Origin: Lachnospiraceae bacterium
GTDB taxonomy: Bacteria > Bacillota > Clostridia > Lachnospirales > Lachnospiraceae
Direction: 5' to 3'
DNA: 64,000 nt
Assembly (NCBI GenBank): GCA_017623215.1
Contig: JAGAPO010000022.1
Coordinates: 1-64,000, forward strand
Each line of letters starts with the position of its first letter. Position 1 is the first letter of the stretch. Below the pieces are notes generated by a model. The model was not told the DNA's origin, made no database searches, and was given only the letters and a program-made list of their open reading frames with translations. The position numbers were made by a program, and so were the translations under genes. Positions 46,396 to 55,877 of this stretch are shown piece after piece.

Positions 46396-47817
46396 ATGAT
46401 AAAAGATAATCAGAAGACGTTTAACCAGATGCATATCGTAATAGATGCCATTCTGATCGTCGTGTCTTATATTACGGCGTATCTGCTTCGGTTTGGAGTG
46501 CTGACCAATTTTTCGTTTTTCAAGCTGGGGCCGCAGGAGGCGTATTATGGACTGGCAGAGGTTGTGAAATATCTGCTTGTACTGGTGCCGGTCTACCTTA
46601 TATTATATTCGGAGTGCAATTTGTACAAGCCCAAGCGAGGGGGCGGCCGCAGAAAGGAGCTGTGGAATCTGTTCAAGGCCAATGTCATGGGACTTGCGTT
46701 CTTCGCGCTGGCCCTGTACCTGGCAAGAGAGCTGGATCTGTCCCGTAAGTTCCTTCCGGTATTCTTTGTATGCAATATTTTATTTGACTTCTTATTCCGA
46801 ACCGCAGTGGATGTTGCGCTGAAGGAGGGACGAAAGAGGGGCTTCAATCTAAAGCATGTGCTTGTGGTCGGATACAGCCGGACTGCGGAAGGATATATTA
46901 CCCGAATTAAGGAGAACCCGCAGTGGGGGTATTATATTCATGGAATTCTGGACGATACGATGGAGCCCGGAACCATGTACAAGAAGATTAAGGTGGTCGG
47001 AACAACTGCCGATCTGCCGAGATTTCTCCAGCATAACGACCTGGATGAGATTGTTATTACCTTAAGTATAGAGGAGTATCCGAAGCTTCGCCGAATCGTG
47101 AGTATGTGCGAGAAATCGGGCGTGCATACCAAGTTCGTTCCGGATTATAACGATATCGTACCGACCGTACCGACCTTTGAGGATATGGACGGGCTGCCCG
47201 TGATCAATATCCGGAATGTCCCGCTGAGCAGCATGTTCAACAAGGTGATCAAGCGGGCTGTGGACATCTTCGGCGCGCTGTGTGCGCTCACGATCTTCGG
47301 AATCCCGATGATCATTGTGGCGATTATTATTAAGAAGACCTCGCCGGGGCCGATTATCTTCTCCCAGGTCCGCGTGGGACTGCATAATAAGGAATTCAAG
47401 ATGTACAAGTTCCGTTCCATGGAGGTGCAGCCGCAGGCAAAAGAACAGAAGGCCTGGACGGTCATGAACGATCCGCGCGTGACAAAGATAGGACGATTTA
47501 TCCGTAAGACCAGTATTGATGAGCTCCCGCAGCTGATCAATGTCTTGAAGGGAGATATGAGTCTTGTTGGACCGCGTCCGGAGCGCCCGTATTTTGTAGA
47601 GAAATTCAAGGAAGAGATTCCCAGATATATGATTAAGCATCAGGTCAGACCCGGAATGACGGGGTGGGCACAGGTGAATGGCTATCGAGGAAATACCTCG
47701 ATCCGGAGACGAATTGAGCATGATTTGTATTATATTGAGAATTGGACGCTGGGATTTGATTTTAAGATTCTGTTCCTGACGTTCTTCCATGGATTTGTGA
47801 ATAAGAATGCGTATTAG
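46396..47817 (+). CDS. Polyprenyl glycosylphosphotransferase (WbaP-like, initiates polysaccharide synthesis)
   Basis: A 473-residue membrane enzyme that transfers a sugar-1-phosphate from a nucleotide sugar to undecaprenyl phosphate. About four N-terminal helices are followed by a CoA-binding-like domain (LVVGYSRTAEGYITRI, about 155-250) and another helix. The C-terminal bac_transf domain has KMYKFRSMEVQ, DELPQLINVLKGDMSLVGPRPERP and WAQVNGYRG, with Asp/Glu of the catalytic motif. It would start exopolysaccharide, capsule or another cell-surface glycan, distinct from the teichoic acid genes upstream. It has its own promoter. Confidence 0.93.
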   Translation: MIKDNQKTFNQMHIVIDAILIVVSYITAYLLRFGVLTNFSFFKLGPQEAYYGLAEVVKYLLVLVPVYLILYSECNLYKPKRGGGRRKELWNLFKANVMGLAFFALALYLARELDLSRKFLPVFFVCNILFDFLFRTAVDVALKEGRKRGFNLKHVLVVGYSRTAEGYITRIKENPQWGYYIHGILDDTMEPGTMYKKIKVVGTTADLPRFLQHNDLDEIVITLSIEEYPKLRRIVSMCEKSGVHTKFVPDYNDIVPTVPTFEDMDGLPVINIRNVPLSSMFNKVIKRAVDIFGALCALTIFGIPMIIVAIIIKKTSPGPIIFSQVRVGLHNKEFKMYKFRSMEVQPQAKEQKAWTVMNDPRVTKIGRFIRKTSIDELPQLINVLKGDMSLVGPRPERPYFVEKFKEEIPRYMIKHQVRPGMTGWAQVNGYRGNTSIRRRIEHDLYYIENWTLGFDFKILFLTFFHGFVNKNAY

Positions 47818-47891
47818 TATTCTCTTTGTATACGGTAATTTTAGAGCGGGCGGCTTCGATTGCGGGCTGTCTGTAAGAATGGAGGATTTTC

Positions 47892-48299
47892 ATGAAAGGT
47901 AACTGGAGAGATAAGCTGGCGCAGTTCATGTCCGGGCGCTATGGGGTGGATGAGCTTTCGAGAGCCTGCCTGACAGCGGCGCTGATTTGTATCGTTCTAT
48001 CCTTGTTTGTGGCGGGAGGAATTCTGTCGCTGCTGTCGATGATATTGCTGGTTATTTGCTATGTTCGAATGTTTTCCAGAAATCGAACGGCAAGAATGAG
48101 AGAGAACCAGAAATATCTGGAGCTTACGGCGCCGGTCCGCAGATGGATGGATCAGCAGAGGCGCGACAGGGTGACAAGAAAGACCCATCATATCTACAAA
48201 TGTCCCGGCTGCGGACAGAGAATTCGTATCCCGAAGGGAAAGGGAAAGATCTGTGTGACCTGCCCGAAATGCAGGAGGGAATTCACGAAAAAGAGCTGA
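47892..48299 (+). CDS. Membrane protein with C-terminal zinc ribbon, function unknown
   Basis: A 135-residue protein with one or two transmembrane helices (about 30-65, ALICIVLSLFVAGGILSLLS), a basic linker and a C-terminal zinc ribbon made of CPGCGQRI and CVTCPKCRREF. Such proteins are frequent in Clostridia and often sit near cell-envelope or protein quality control genes; the role is unknown. GGAGGATTTTC sets the start. It is 38 bases upstream of clpX and could share a transcript. Confidence 0.75.
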   Translation: MKGNWRDKLAQFMSGRYGVDELSRACLTAALICIVLSLFVAGGILSLLSMILLVICYVRMFSRNRTARMRENQKYLELTAPVRRWMDQQRRDRVTRKTHHIYKCPGCGQRIRIPKGKGKICVTCPKCRREFTKKS

Positions 48300-48337
48300 T
48301 TTGATAAGAACAGGGAAAGCAGAAAGGAACCAGTAAT

Positions 48338-49720
48338 ATGAGTGAGGAGAAAGAGGACAAGACAAATAAGCAAGACAAGGACTATGAAGGCTTTTGTTAT
48401 ATGTGCAGACGTCCGGAAAGCGTAGTCGGAAAGCTGATTAAGCTTCCGCATGATATCAGTGTCTGCCAGGAATGCATGCAGAATGTATTTGACAAATTCA
48501 ATAATATGCCAAACGGATATATGGATATGATGAATCCGGTCATGTTCCAGTTCCCGATGAACGACATGCCCGAGCAGCCGAAGGTCAAGGCCAAGCCGAA
48601 GGCAAAGAAGAAGGAGGACGGGGAAGAACAGGAGAAGCCCTTAACGCTGAAGGACATCCCGGCGCCGCACAAGATTAAAGGCGAACTGGATGAATTCCTG
48701 ATTGGCCAGGATTATGCGAAAAAGGTGGTATCGGTAGCGGTATACAATCATTATAAGCGCGTTGTGGAGAACGCGATGGACGATATCGAGATTGAAAAGT
48801 CCAACATGCTGATGATTGGACCGACCGGAAGCGGTAAGACCTACCTGGTTAAGACCCTGGCAAGGCTTCTGAATGTACCGCTTGCGATTACGGACGCGAC
48901 CTCCTTAACCGAGGCTGGATACATCGGAGACGATGTGGAAAGCGTCATCTCGAAGCTCCTTGCGGCTGCGGACAACGATGTGGAGAAGGCGGAGCGCGGC
49001 ATTGTATTCATTGACGAGATTGATAAGATTGCAAAGAAGCGCAATACGAACAGCCGAGATGTCAGCGGAGAATCGGTGCAGCAGGGACTGTTAAAGCTTC
49101 TGGAGGGAAGTGACGTTGAGGTTCCGGTCGGGGCGACGAACAAGAACGCGATGGTGCCGATGGTAACGGTCAATACGCGCAACATCCTTTTCATCTGCGG
49201 CGGAGCATTTCCGGAGCTTGAGGCAATTATCAAGGCAAGGCTGAACAAAAAGTCTTCCATCGGCTTTGAAGCGGATCTGAAGGATAAATACGACCGCGAT
49301 CCGAATCTGCTGAAACAGGTCAGCCTGGAGGATTTGAGAGAATTCGGCATGATTCCGGAGTTCCTCGGAAGACTTCCGGTGGTATTTACGCTGGAGGGGC
49401 TGACTAAGGAGATGCTGGTTAAGATCTTAAAGGAGCCGAAGAATGCGATCTTAAAGCAGTACCAGAAGCTTCTGGCACTCGATGAGGTGGAACTGCTCTT
49501 TGAGGAGGATGCGCTGGAGGCAATCGCGGAGAAGGCGTTAGAGAAAAAGACCGGAGCAAGAGCGCTTCGTGCGATTATCGAGGAATTCATGTTGGATATT
49601 ATGTACGAGATTCCGAAGGACGATGCAATCGGGCGTGTGACGATTACGAGGGACTACATTGAGCACAAGGGCGGCCCGAGAATTGAGCTGCGCGGGGCAC
49701 AAGCGGCGCTTCCGGGCTGA
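48338..49720 (+). CDS. clpX: ClpX, AAA+ unfoldase of ClpXP
   Basis: A 460-residue ClpX. The N-terminal C4 zinc domain has CYMCRRPES and CQECMQNV. The AAA+ module has Walker A GPTGSGKT, Walker B VFIDEIDKI, the pore loop region and arginine-finger sequences, then the C-terminal D2-like part with ALRAIIEEFM and an IGF-like tripeptide loop region for ClpP docking. ClpX unfolds tagged and regulatory proteins for degradation. No clpP is in the window, so it is unlinked here. The zinc domain starts about 20 residues in because of a charged leader (MSEEKEDKTNKQDKDYEGF). Confidence 0.95.
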   Translation: MSEEKEDKTNKQDKDYEGFCYMCRRPESVVGKLIKLPHDISVCQECMQNVFDKFNNMPNGYMDMMNPVMFQFPMNDMPEQPKVKAKPKAKKKEDGEEQEKPLTLKDIPAPHKIKGELDEFLIGQDYAKKVVSVAVYNHYKRVVENAMDDIEIEKSNMLMIGPTGSGKTYLVKTLARLLNVPLAITDATSLTEAGYIGDDVESVISKLLAAADNDVEKAERGIVFIDEIDKIAKKRNTNSRDVSGESVQQGLLKLLEGSDVEVPVGATNKNAMVPMVTVNTRNILFICGGAFPELEAIIKARLNKKSSIGFEADLKDKYDRDPNLLKQVSLEDLREFGMIPEFLGRLPVVFTLEGLTKEMLVKILKEPKNAILKQYQKLLALDEVELLFEEDALEAIAEKALEKKTGARALRAIIEEFMLDIMYEIPKDDAIGRVTITRDYIEHKGGPRIELRGAQAALPG

Positions 49721-49848
49721 AGCAGGGCGGCACTGAAGGGTTAGACGAAAAGCGCAGGAGAAGTGCATTCACGATTCCTTTTGCACGGTATTCGTGCAGA
49801 GCGCTCCGGCATGTCGGTTACGGCGAAAAAAGAAAAGGATACAGATAG

Positions 49849-49885
49849 GCAGGCGGGAAAGGAACAGCAGTACCCGCCTGCTTTT
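49849..49885 (+). terminator. Terminator of clpX
   Basis: GCAGGCGGG (49849-49857) pairs with CCCGCCTGC (49873-49881) followed by TTTT. The remaining bases to 50070 contain a TATGAT box at 49951-49956 and no gene. Confidence 0.85.
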
Positions 49886-50070
49886 ATTTGGAAATTTTGC
49901 GGAAAATCTGTTTATATTTGTTATGACTGGATTTCTGCCATAAAATCAGGTATGATAAAAAAAGATAGACCGTGGCCGCAGAGAATGGAAGCGAGGCAGC
50001 ACAAGTGCGGCCGTCAGCGGAAGATCCCAGGAAATAGCGAGGAAAGGTGCAGGAAAACGAGGGGATAGGA

Positions 50071-50958
50071 ATGGGCGATAACAAGAGAATCTGTAAAATG
50101 GCGGATACAATGCTTCCGGCGATTCGAACGCTGTGGATGGAATGCTTTGGAGATGACGAGGCGTATGTGGATTTTTATTTCCGGGAATACCGGGAGGGAA
50201 GAACCACGTGGGTGCTGAAGGAAGAAAGAATTGCAGGCATGGTATCCGAGATGACCTGTGAGCTGGTAAGAAAGGGAGCACGCTATCCGCTCCGCTATCA
50301 ATACGCCGGAGGAGTTGCTCCGGAATTCAGAGGACGCGGTCTGTTCCCGGAGCTGATGCGCCAAAGAAGGGAAGAGGCGGCCGCTCACGATGAAGCAGTC
50401 ATATTTGAGCCGGGGCCGGGCCTGTTCGAATATTATCGGAGAATGGGGTATCGGGATCTGTTCCCGGTGAAAGAGTATTCCTTTGAGACCGAGGCCGGAA
50501 GAACGCTGTCTTTGATGGAGACATCCGGTCTGCGTCGGGCAGAGCCGGAAGACTATCTGCGAGTCAGAGATTCCTTCTTTACGGGGGATGGCTATGTGAA
50601 ATGGGGCCTTCCCCACATCCGTTACGCAATCGCGGAGTGTGAGCTTGCCGGGGGCGGCGCATATTATACCGGAGGGACCACAGGCGGAGACGGCGGACTT
50701 TGGTCCGCACGCCTGCCGCATATTGCGCTGGTCGGAGGCATTATGGATGGTGAATTGCAGGTGAAGGAGGCAATGATTCCGGACGAATCTCTGAAGGAGG
50801 AGCTCTCCGAACTGGCCGCCGTGTTCTCGTGCAGCCGGGTGAGCGTAAGGCTTCCGGAATGGAGCAGCCTGCCTGGAATACTCCGGGAATTCGGCGTAGG
50901 ATACGGTCCTCACACGGAGGGGATGGAGCGGCCGTACCTGAATCTGACTCTTGACTAA
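50071..50958 (+). CDS. GNAT family N-acetyltransferase
   Basis: A 295-residue acetyltransferase with motif A in GVAPEFRGRGLFPELMRQRRE (acetyl-CoA phosphate loop R-G-x-G) and a C-terminal domain of about 150 residues, resembling Eis-like or two-domain GNAT proteins. The substrate is not evident. GGGGATAGG lies before ATG 50071; the in-frame codon at 50047 is less good. It begins a run of same-strand genes leading to the DUF2156 and MATE-fusion genes, probably one operon. Confidence 0.85.
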   Translation: MGDNKRICKMADTMLPAIRTLWMECFGDDEAYVDFYFREYREGRTTWVLKEERIAGMVSEMTCELVRKGARYPLRYQYAGGVAPEFRGRGLFPELMRQRREEAAAHDEAVIFEPGPGLFEYYRRMGYRDLFPVKEYSFETEAGRTLSLMETSGLRRAEPEDYLRVRDSFFTGDGYVKWGLPHIRYAIAECELAGGGAYYTGGTTGGDGGLWSARLPHIALVGGIMDGELQVKEAMIPDESLKEELSELAAVFSCSRVSVRLPEWSSLPGILREFGVGYGPHTEGMERPYLNLTLD

Positions 50959-51055
50959 GCAAAGCAGAAAGTATAAGATAAGTAAAAAGAAGCTTCCGAG
51001 GCGTTAAGGTACGCCGCTTCAGAAGTTTCAGAGCATGCAGGAATGGCGGGTAATT

Positions 51056-51955
51056 ATGGAAGAATTTCAGGCAATTGCGATATATCATCGAGACGGGATC
51101 GAGCGGCTGCGCCGGACTTATGGACACAGATTGTCCTCCCATCTGTTCGCGTCACTTTTTATCTGGAAGGAGACGATGAAGCTTTCGGTTCTGCTGCGGG
51201 AGGAGCTGTTCGCAGTGCGAATCGGGGAATACCGTGACGAGCGTTATTTTTTTCCGGTCGGAAGCGATGAGGCGAAGGAGAGCTTTCTGAGGGAAGCACG
51301 GAAGCGGGGAGGTACAATCCGTCTGTATTATATGAGACAGGAAGATGTGGAGTACATGAGGCAGCATTTTCCGAACGAATTCACCTGTGAGGAGGATCTG
51401 GACGCAAGGGAATATCTGTATGACAGGGAAGAACAGACTGCGCTCGCGGGCAGCGAGAATAAATATATCCGGCACAAGCTCCGGCAGTTTGAGAAAAGCG
51501 GGAACTGGCAGACAGAGCCGCTTACGAAGGAGAACCTGTTCCGGGCAAGAAAGGTGATTGAACAATGGGGCGATTTTCATAGTGAGGACGGTTCCCATTA
51601 CGCGGATATGTCGGCTGCGGGGCTTTTGCTCGACTATTTTGAAGAGCTTTCCTGCACCGGGTGCCTGGTGCATGACGGAGAGCGGGATTATTCCGTTGTA
51701 ATTGGCTCGGATATCAGCGAAGAAATCCACGATATGCATCTTGCCAAATGTGCGGAGCCGATTGTCGGACTGGATTATTATATCAAACAGGAATATTACA
51801 GAATGCTTCCGGAACGAATTCGGACGATTAATCTGGAGGAGGACCTTGGAATCGAAGGGCTTCGGACCTATAAGGAGCGTCTGCATCCGTCCGGGTATAA
51901 TAATATATGGAAAGGAAAGCTCAGCTATGAAAAAGGAGTCGGGTATCAGAGATAA
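51056..51955 (+). CDS. DUF2156 (phosphatidylglycerol lysyltransferase C-terminal-like) protein
   Basis: A 299-residue protein of the DUF2156 superfamily, an acyl-CoA-N-acyltransferase fold related to the catalytic domain of MprF and FemABX. The helix-rich N-terminus includes YGHRLSSHLFASLFIWKE and the core NKYIRHKLRQFEKSGNWQTEPL; the C-terminal third has INLEEDLGIEGLRTYKERLHPSG, the conserved acceptor/tRNA-like site. It has no transmembrane domain. ATG 51056 is preceded by a GCGGG site. It overlaps the next gene by 29 bases, indicating coupling with the MATE fusion. Confidence 0.85.
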   Translation: MEEFQAIAIYHRDGIERLRRTYGHRLSSHLFASLFIWKETMKLSVLLREELFAVRIGEYRDERYFFPVGSDEAKESFLREARKRGGTIRLYYMRQEDVEYMRQHFPNEFTCEEDLDAREYLYDREEQTALAGSENKYIRHKLRQFEKSGNWQTEPLTKENLFRARKVIEQWGDFHSEDGSHYADMSAAGLLLDYFEELSCTGCLVHDGERDYSVVIGSDISEEIHDMHLAKCAEPIVGLDYYIKQEYYRMLPERIRTINLEEDLGIEGLRTYKERLHPSGYNNIWKGKLSYEKGVGYQR

Positions 51956-53690
51956 TTATTTCGCGGGCCGAATGTTCTATCGGTTCCTGGTTCCTTCCCT
52001 GCTGTCGTCGATCGGCCTATCCTTTGGCAATATTATGGACGCGCTGGTTGTCGGCAATCGGATGGGCGAGTCCGGACTTGCGGCAATCAGCCTGGTATGC
52101 CCGATATATATGATATTTAACATCTTTGATCTGGGACTCGGAATCGGCGGTTCGATTCATTTTTCAAAGCTGTTAAGCGCGGGCGAGGCCAAAAAAGGAA
52201 TTCGGCTGTTCAATCAGGTGCTGCATACAACGGCGATTTTAGGGCTGTTCTTTGCGGTATTCGGCAATCTCCTGATGCCGGGAGTTCTGTGGATACTTGG
52301 AGCAAGAAAAAGCCACGGGGAGGTCTACGACATGGTGAAGGCCTATGCGCGGGTTCTGTTCTCGTTCGCGCCGTTAATCTTCATCAACCTGTCCCTGTAC
52401 CATTTTATTCGGTGTGACGACGATCAGACCGGGGCGGCGGTCGGGCTGGTCGTCGGAAATATACTGGATATCGTGCTGAATTACGTATTTGTAATTGTAC
52501 TGGATTTCGGAGTGGAGGGGGCAATCTGGTCGACGGTGATCGGGCAGATCGCAGCGTTATTCTTTTATCTTCCGCATCTGTTTCAACGATCATACCTATT
52601 GCGGGTAAAGAAGGTGAGATGGGAGTGGAGACCGGTCTGGGAATGCTTTCAGACAGGCTTTGCTTCCTCTTCCCAGTACATCTTCCAGTTCTTCTTCCTG
52701 ATTATCATGAATCATCTGCTCATGAAGATTGGAGGGAAGACCGGAGTTGCGGTATTTGACATTGTGACGAATGTATCGTATATTGCGCTGTCGGTCTATG
52801 AGGGAGTCGGGGCGACCCTGCAGCCGCTTGCGGCAACCTTCTTGGGAGAGCAAAACGGGGACGATGTAAGACGGGTGAGGAATATGTCCTTAGGCTGGGG
52901 AACCGGGATCGGAATTGGAATGTTGGCAATCCTGTTCCTTACAACGGAAGGAATTCTGAATCTTTTCGGCCTCACCGAACCCTATGCACATGAAATCGGA
53001 CGGGGGGCGCTTTGGATGTACTATCTGAGCGCGTTCTTCGCTGGCTTCAATGTAATGATTGGATACTATTTTCAGGCGATTGACAAGGAAAAATATGTGC
53101 TGCTCATCAATTTCCTGCGGACGTTTGCTATGATTCTGCTGTTTAGCTTTTTGTTCGCGGGGCTGGGATTGCAGTGGTTCTGGTGTGCGTTCCCTGCAGC
53201 AGAGGCGGCAACGCTCCTCATATGGATGATTGGGAAGAAAATGGATAAAAAGAAGCCGCTGCTGAAGCTTGCCAGGGATCGGGTGTACCGAAGGACCCTC
53301 GGAAATGCCGGAGAAGAGATCGCGGACACCATTGCAGAGATTGAGGAATTTTGCGGGAAGTGGGGAGCGGATTTTCGGCAGAGCTATTACGTGACGCTTA
53401 CAGTGGAAGAGCTTTGCATGGCAATTATCCAGAATGCGTTCGGCAAGGGGAGAGAGGACTATATCCAGCTGACGCTGATCGCGCAGGAGAACGGAGAATT
53501 CACTCTGCATATCCGTGACAGCGCGGTATCCTTCAATCCGTTCAGCATGAAGATGAAAAAGCTTGAGCTCGGGGATGACAATACCGAGGAGGAGATGAAA
53601 TCCGTCGGAATTCTGATCGTAGTAAAGAATGCGAAAGAATTCTTCTACCGCAGATATCAGGGCTTTAATACACTTACGGTAAAAGTATAA
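51927..53690 (+). CDS. MATE transporter fused to an RsbW-type HATPase domain
   Basis: A 587-residue fusion. Residues about 10-445 form a MATE multidrug/Na+ exporter with 12 helices (MFYRFLVPSLLSSIGLSFGN, then FNVMIGYYFQAID in the second half). Residues about 470-587 form a HATPase_c_2 domain as in anti-sigma kinases RsbW/SpoIIAB: N-box VEELCMAIIQNAFG, G1-like IRDSAVSFNPF and G2-like VGILIVVKNAKEFFYR. The conserved ATP-lid is short. It would let a transporter carry a kinase or anti-sigma activity. ATG 51927 lies in the overlapping end of the upstream gene; an in-frame start at 51702 is unlikely. The next gene is an RsbU-type phosphatase. Confidence 0.88.
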   Translation: MKKESGIRDNYFAGRMFYRFLVPSLLSSIGLSFGNIMDALVVGNRMGESGLAAISLVCPIYMIFNIFDLGLGIGGSIHFSKLLSAGEAKKGIRLFNQVLHTTAILGLFFAVFGNLLMPGVLWILGARKSHGEVYDMVKAYARVLFSFAPLIFINLSLYHFIRCDDDQTGAAVGLVVGNILDIVLNYVFVIVLDFGVEGAIWSTVIGQIAALFFYLPHLFQRSYLLRVKKVRWEWRPVWECFQTGFASSSQYIFQFFFLIIMNHLLMKIGGKTGVAVFDIVTNVSYIALSVYEGVGATLQPLAATFLGEQNGDDVRRVRNMSLGWGTGIGIGMLAILFLTTEGILNLFGLTEPYAHEIGRGALWMYYLSAFFAGFNVMIGYYFQAIDKEKYVLLINFLRTFAMILLFSFLFAGLGLQWFWCAFPAAEAATLLIWMIGKKMDKKKPLLKLARDRVYRRTLGNAGEEIADTIAEIEEFCGKWGADFRQSYYVTLTVEELCMAIIQNAFGKGREDYIQLTLIAQENGEFTLHIRDSAVSFNPFSMKMKKLELGDDNTEEEMKSVGILIVVKNAKEFFYRRYQGFNTLTVKV

Positions 53691-53705
53691 AGGAGGAGAA
53701 TCGGA

Positions 53706-55289
53706 ATGGGCAAACTGAAAATGTCGCTTCGAAAAAAGACGGTAATTGCAATTACACTAATTTCCGCGCTGCTTGCAACGGTTGCGATCGTATTGAGTTA
53801 CCGAATCTACTGTGATACGATGGATGACCACTATAAAAAGCTTGCGTCCAACGTGGCAAAGACGGCGGCTTCCCAGATGAATGGAGACGTTCTCGGCAAT
53901 TATCTGGTCACGATGGAGACGGACGAGGAATATGATCGAATGTATGATATTCTGATGGACATCAAGGAGAACAATGATGTCGAATGGCTGTATATCCAGA
54001 AGCTGGATCTGGAGGCAATGACAGGCACCTATATCATTGATGCGGATGTGGCGGAGACGGCATGCCCGCTCGGAGAGACCGGACCCATCGCGGAGACCGC
54101 GATCCCGTATCTGGATACACTGGAAGAAGGCATCCCTCCCTTTATCACAGATACCGAGGACTTCGGCTGGATCTGTACCTCCTGTGAGCCCATATTCGAC
54201 TCGAACGGAGACGTCGCGGCGATTGCATGCGTAGACATCTCCATGAACGAGGTAATGGAGGATCGCCACGATTTTCTGATGGTAATGGGAATTGCGATCA
54301 CGATAACCGCGCTCCTTGCGATTCTGGCGCTTGCAGCCTTAATCAGCGTCTCCATCGTCAATCCAATTAACCGCCTTGCCAAGGCGACCGGCAGCTTCAT
54401 ACAGGACAAAGAAAAAGCGAGTACCGCGATATCCGAGCTGAACATTCATACCGGAGACGAGATTGAGAACCTCTCGCATTCCGTCAAACGGATGGAGCGG
54501 GATATCAACGAATACATCGACAATCTGACCCGGATTACAGCGGAGAAAGAGAGAATCAGCGCAGAGCTGAATGTAGCGACCCAGATACAGGCAAGTATCC
54601 TCCCTTCGATCTTCCCACCATTTCCGGATCACGAAGAATTCAGTATCTATGCGGTTATGAACCCGGCAAAGGAAGTCGGCGGAGACTTCTATGACTTCTT
54701 CCTGACAAAGCAGGGAAAGCTTGCGGTCGTTGTTGCAGATGTATCGGGCAAAGGCGTACCGGCGGCCTTATTCATGGTCATCGCAAAGACGCTGATCAAG
54801 AATCATGCACAGAGCGGAGAATCTCCGGCGGAGGTATTTGAGAACGTTAACCGCCAGCTGTGCGAGAATAATGATGCAGGTATGTTCGTAACGTCATGGC
54901 TTGGAATCCTGGACCTTGATACCTTCGAGATGACCTTTGCGAACGCAGGTCATAACCCGCCCGTGCGGAAGAAAAAAGGCGAGACATTCGATTACATCAA
55001 GACCCGCCCCGACTTCATCTTAGCCGGAATGGACGGAGTACGCTACCATAACCAGCAGCTCTCGCTGGCGAAAGGAGACATCCTTTATATCTATTCAGAC
55101 GGCGTGACCGAAGCAACGGATATCCACGAGGAGATGTACGGAACAGAAAGGCTGAAAGCGGTTCTGGAGCAATCCGCAGAGCAGCCATTAGATACTATGC
55201 TCAAAACGGTAAGAGACGATATCGACACATTTGGAAAAGGCGCGCCTCAGTTCGATGATATCACAATGTTAGGACTGCGCCTGAAATAA
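53706..55289 (+). CDS. Membrane PP2C (SpoIIE/RsbU-type) phosphatase with extracellular sensor
   Basis: A 527-residue receptor phosphatase. One helix (about 10-30), an extracellular sensor of about 160 residues (dCache/CHASE-like size), a second helix (about 195-215), a HAMP linker (SIVNPINRLAKATGSFI), a coiled region, and a C-terminal SpoIIE-type PP2C domain. Metal-binding Asp are visible in EVGGDFYDFF, VVADVSGKGVPAALFM, YSDGVTEATD and FDDITMLGL. Family members dephosphorylate anti-anti-sigma STAS proteins. It begins 15 bases after the MATE-HATPase fusion, giving a switch-like kinase-phosphatase pair. No STAS protein is in the window. Confidence 0.92.
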   Translation: MGKLKMSLRKKTVIAITLISALLATVAIVLSYRIYCDTMDDHYKKLASNVAKTAASQMNGDVLGNYLVTMETDEEYDRMYDILMDIKENNDVEWLYIQKLDLEAMTGTYIIDADVAETACPLGETGPIAETAIPYLDTLEEGIPPFITDTEDFGWICTSCEPIFDSNGDVAAIACVDISMNEVMEDRHDFLMVMGIAITITALLAILALAALISVSIVNPINRLAKATGSFIQDKEKASTAISELNIHTGDEIENLSHSVKRMERDINEYIDNLTRITAEKERISAELNVATQIQASILPSIFPPFPDHEEFSIYAVMNPAKEVGGDFYDFFLTKQGKLAVVVADVSGKGVPAALFMVIAKTLIKNHAQSGESPAEVFENVNRQLCENNDAGMFVTSWLGILDLDTFEMTFANAGHNPPVRKKKGETFDYIKTRPDFILAGMDGVRYHNQQLSLAKGDILYIYSDGVTEATDIHEEMYGTERLKAVLEQSAEQPLDTMLKTVRDDIDTFGKGAPQFDDITMLGLRLK

Positions 55290-55369
55290 AGGCATCAAAC
55301 GCAAACGAAGCTCGGAACAAACAGGAACCTTCACCGGGCAGCAGCAATACAAAAAAAGGAGGAACCACC

Positions 55370-55802
55370 ATGCAGATTGAAACAGAACGGCTTATCCTGC
55401 GCCCCTGGCAAGACGAGGATGCCGGAGACCTACGCCGTTATCCTAAAAGAAACCGGCCGTGCGGTCGGAAGCGTCGGAATTATGATAGGCGAGCAGGAAA
55501 GAGCGCCTATGAGCGAAACCGAAGCCGAACTCGGCTGCTGGATCGGTGTCCCCTACTGGGGGCAGGGCCTAATCCCGGAAGCGCTGGAAGCTCTCTTACA
55601 CCGGTGCTTTACCGAGCTGAACTGCACCGCAGTCTGGTACGGCTATTTTGACGGCAACACCAAGTCCAATCGCGTTCAGGAGAAATGCGGCTTTTATCCC
55701 CATCATACCGAGTACGAAAAAGAGTGGATGGGCGAAAAAAAGATCGAACACTTCAGCCGCCAAACCAAAGCGGAATGGGAGGCCCGCAAGCTCGCAATAT
55801 AG
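55370..55802 (+). pseudogene. GNAT (RimJ/RimL-type) acetyltransferase with internal deletion and frameshift
   Basis: The frame from ATG 55370 starts normally (MQIETERLILRPWQDEDAGDL) and then shifts at about 55421-55434. The rest of a GNAT protein is in the +1 frame (YAVILKETGRAVGSVGIM, WIGVPYWGQGLIPEALEALL, CGFYPHHTEYEKEW). In family members roughly 35 residues lie between these segments, so about 100 bases and the frame were lost. The junction sits at CCGGAGACCTA, which could encode either flank, suggesting recombination between short repeats. GGAGGAACCACC precedes the ATG. Confidence 0.85.
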
Positions 55803-55877
55803 GAGCCGTTTCGATGTTCCTGTGTTACGTTCCCAGGGAAGCCGTCAGAGATTTTGAGCCTTTCGGGAGCCGAACCA

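Noticed and set aside
49763-50068. A 101-codon frame after clpX
   Set aside because: It contains the clpX terminator hairpin and the next gene's promoter and lacks a ribosome binding site.
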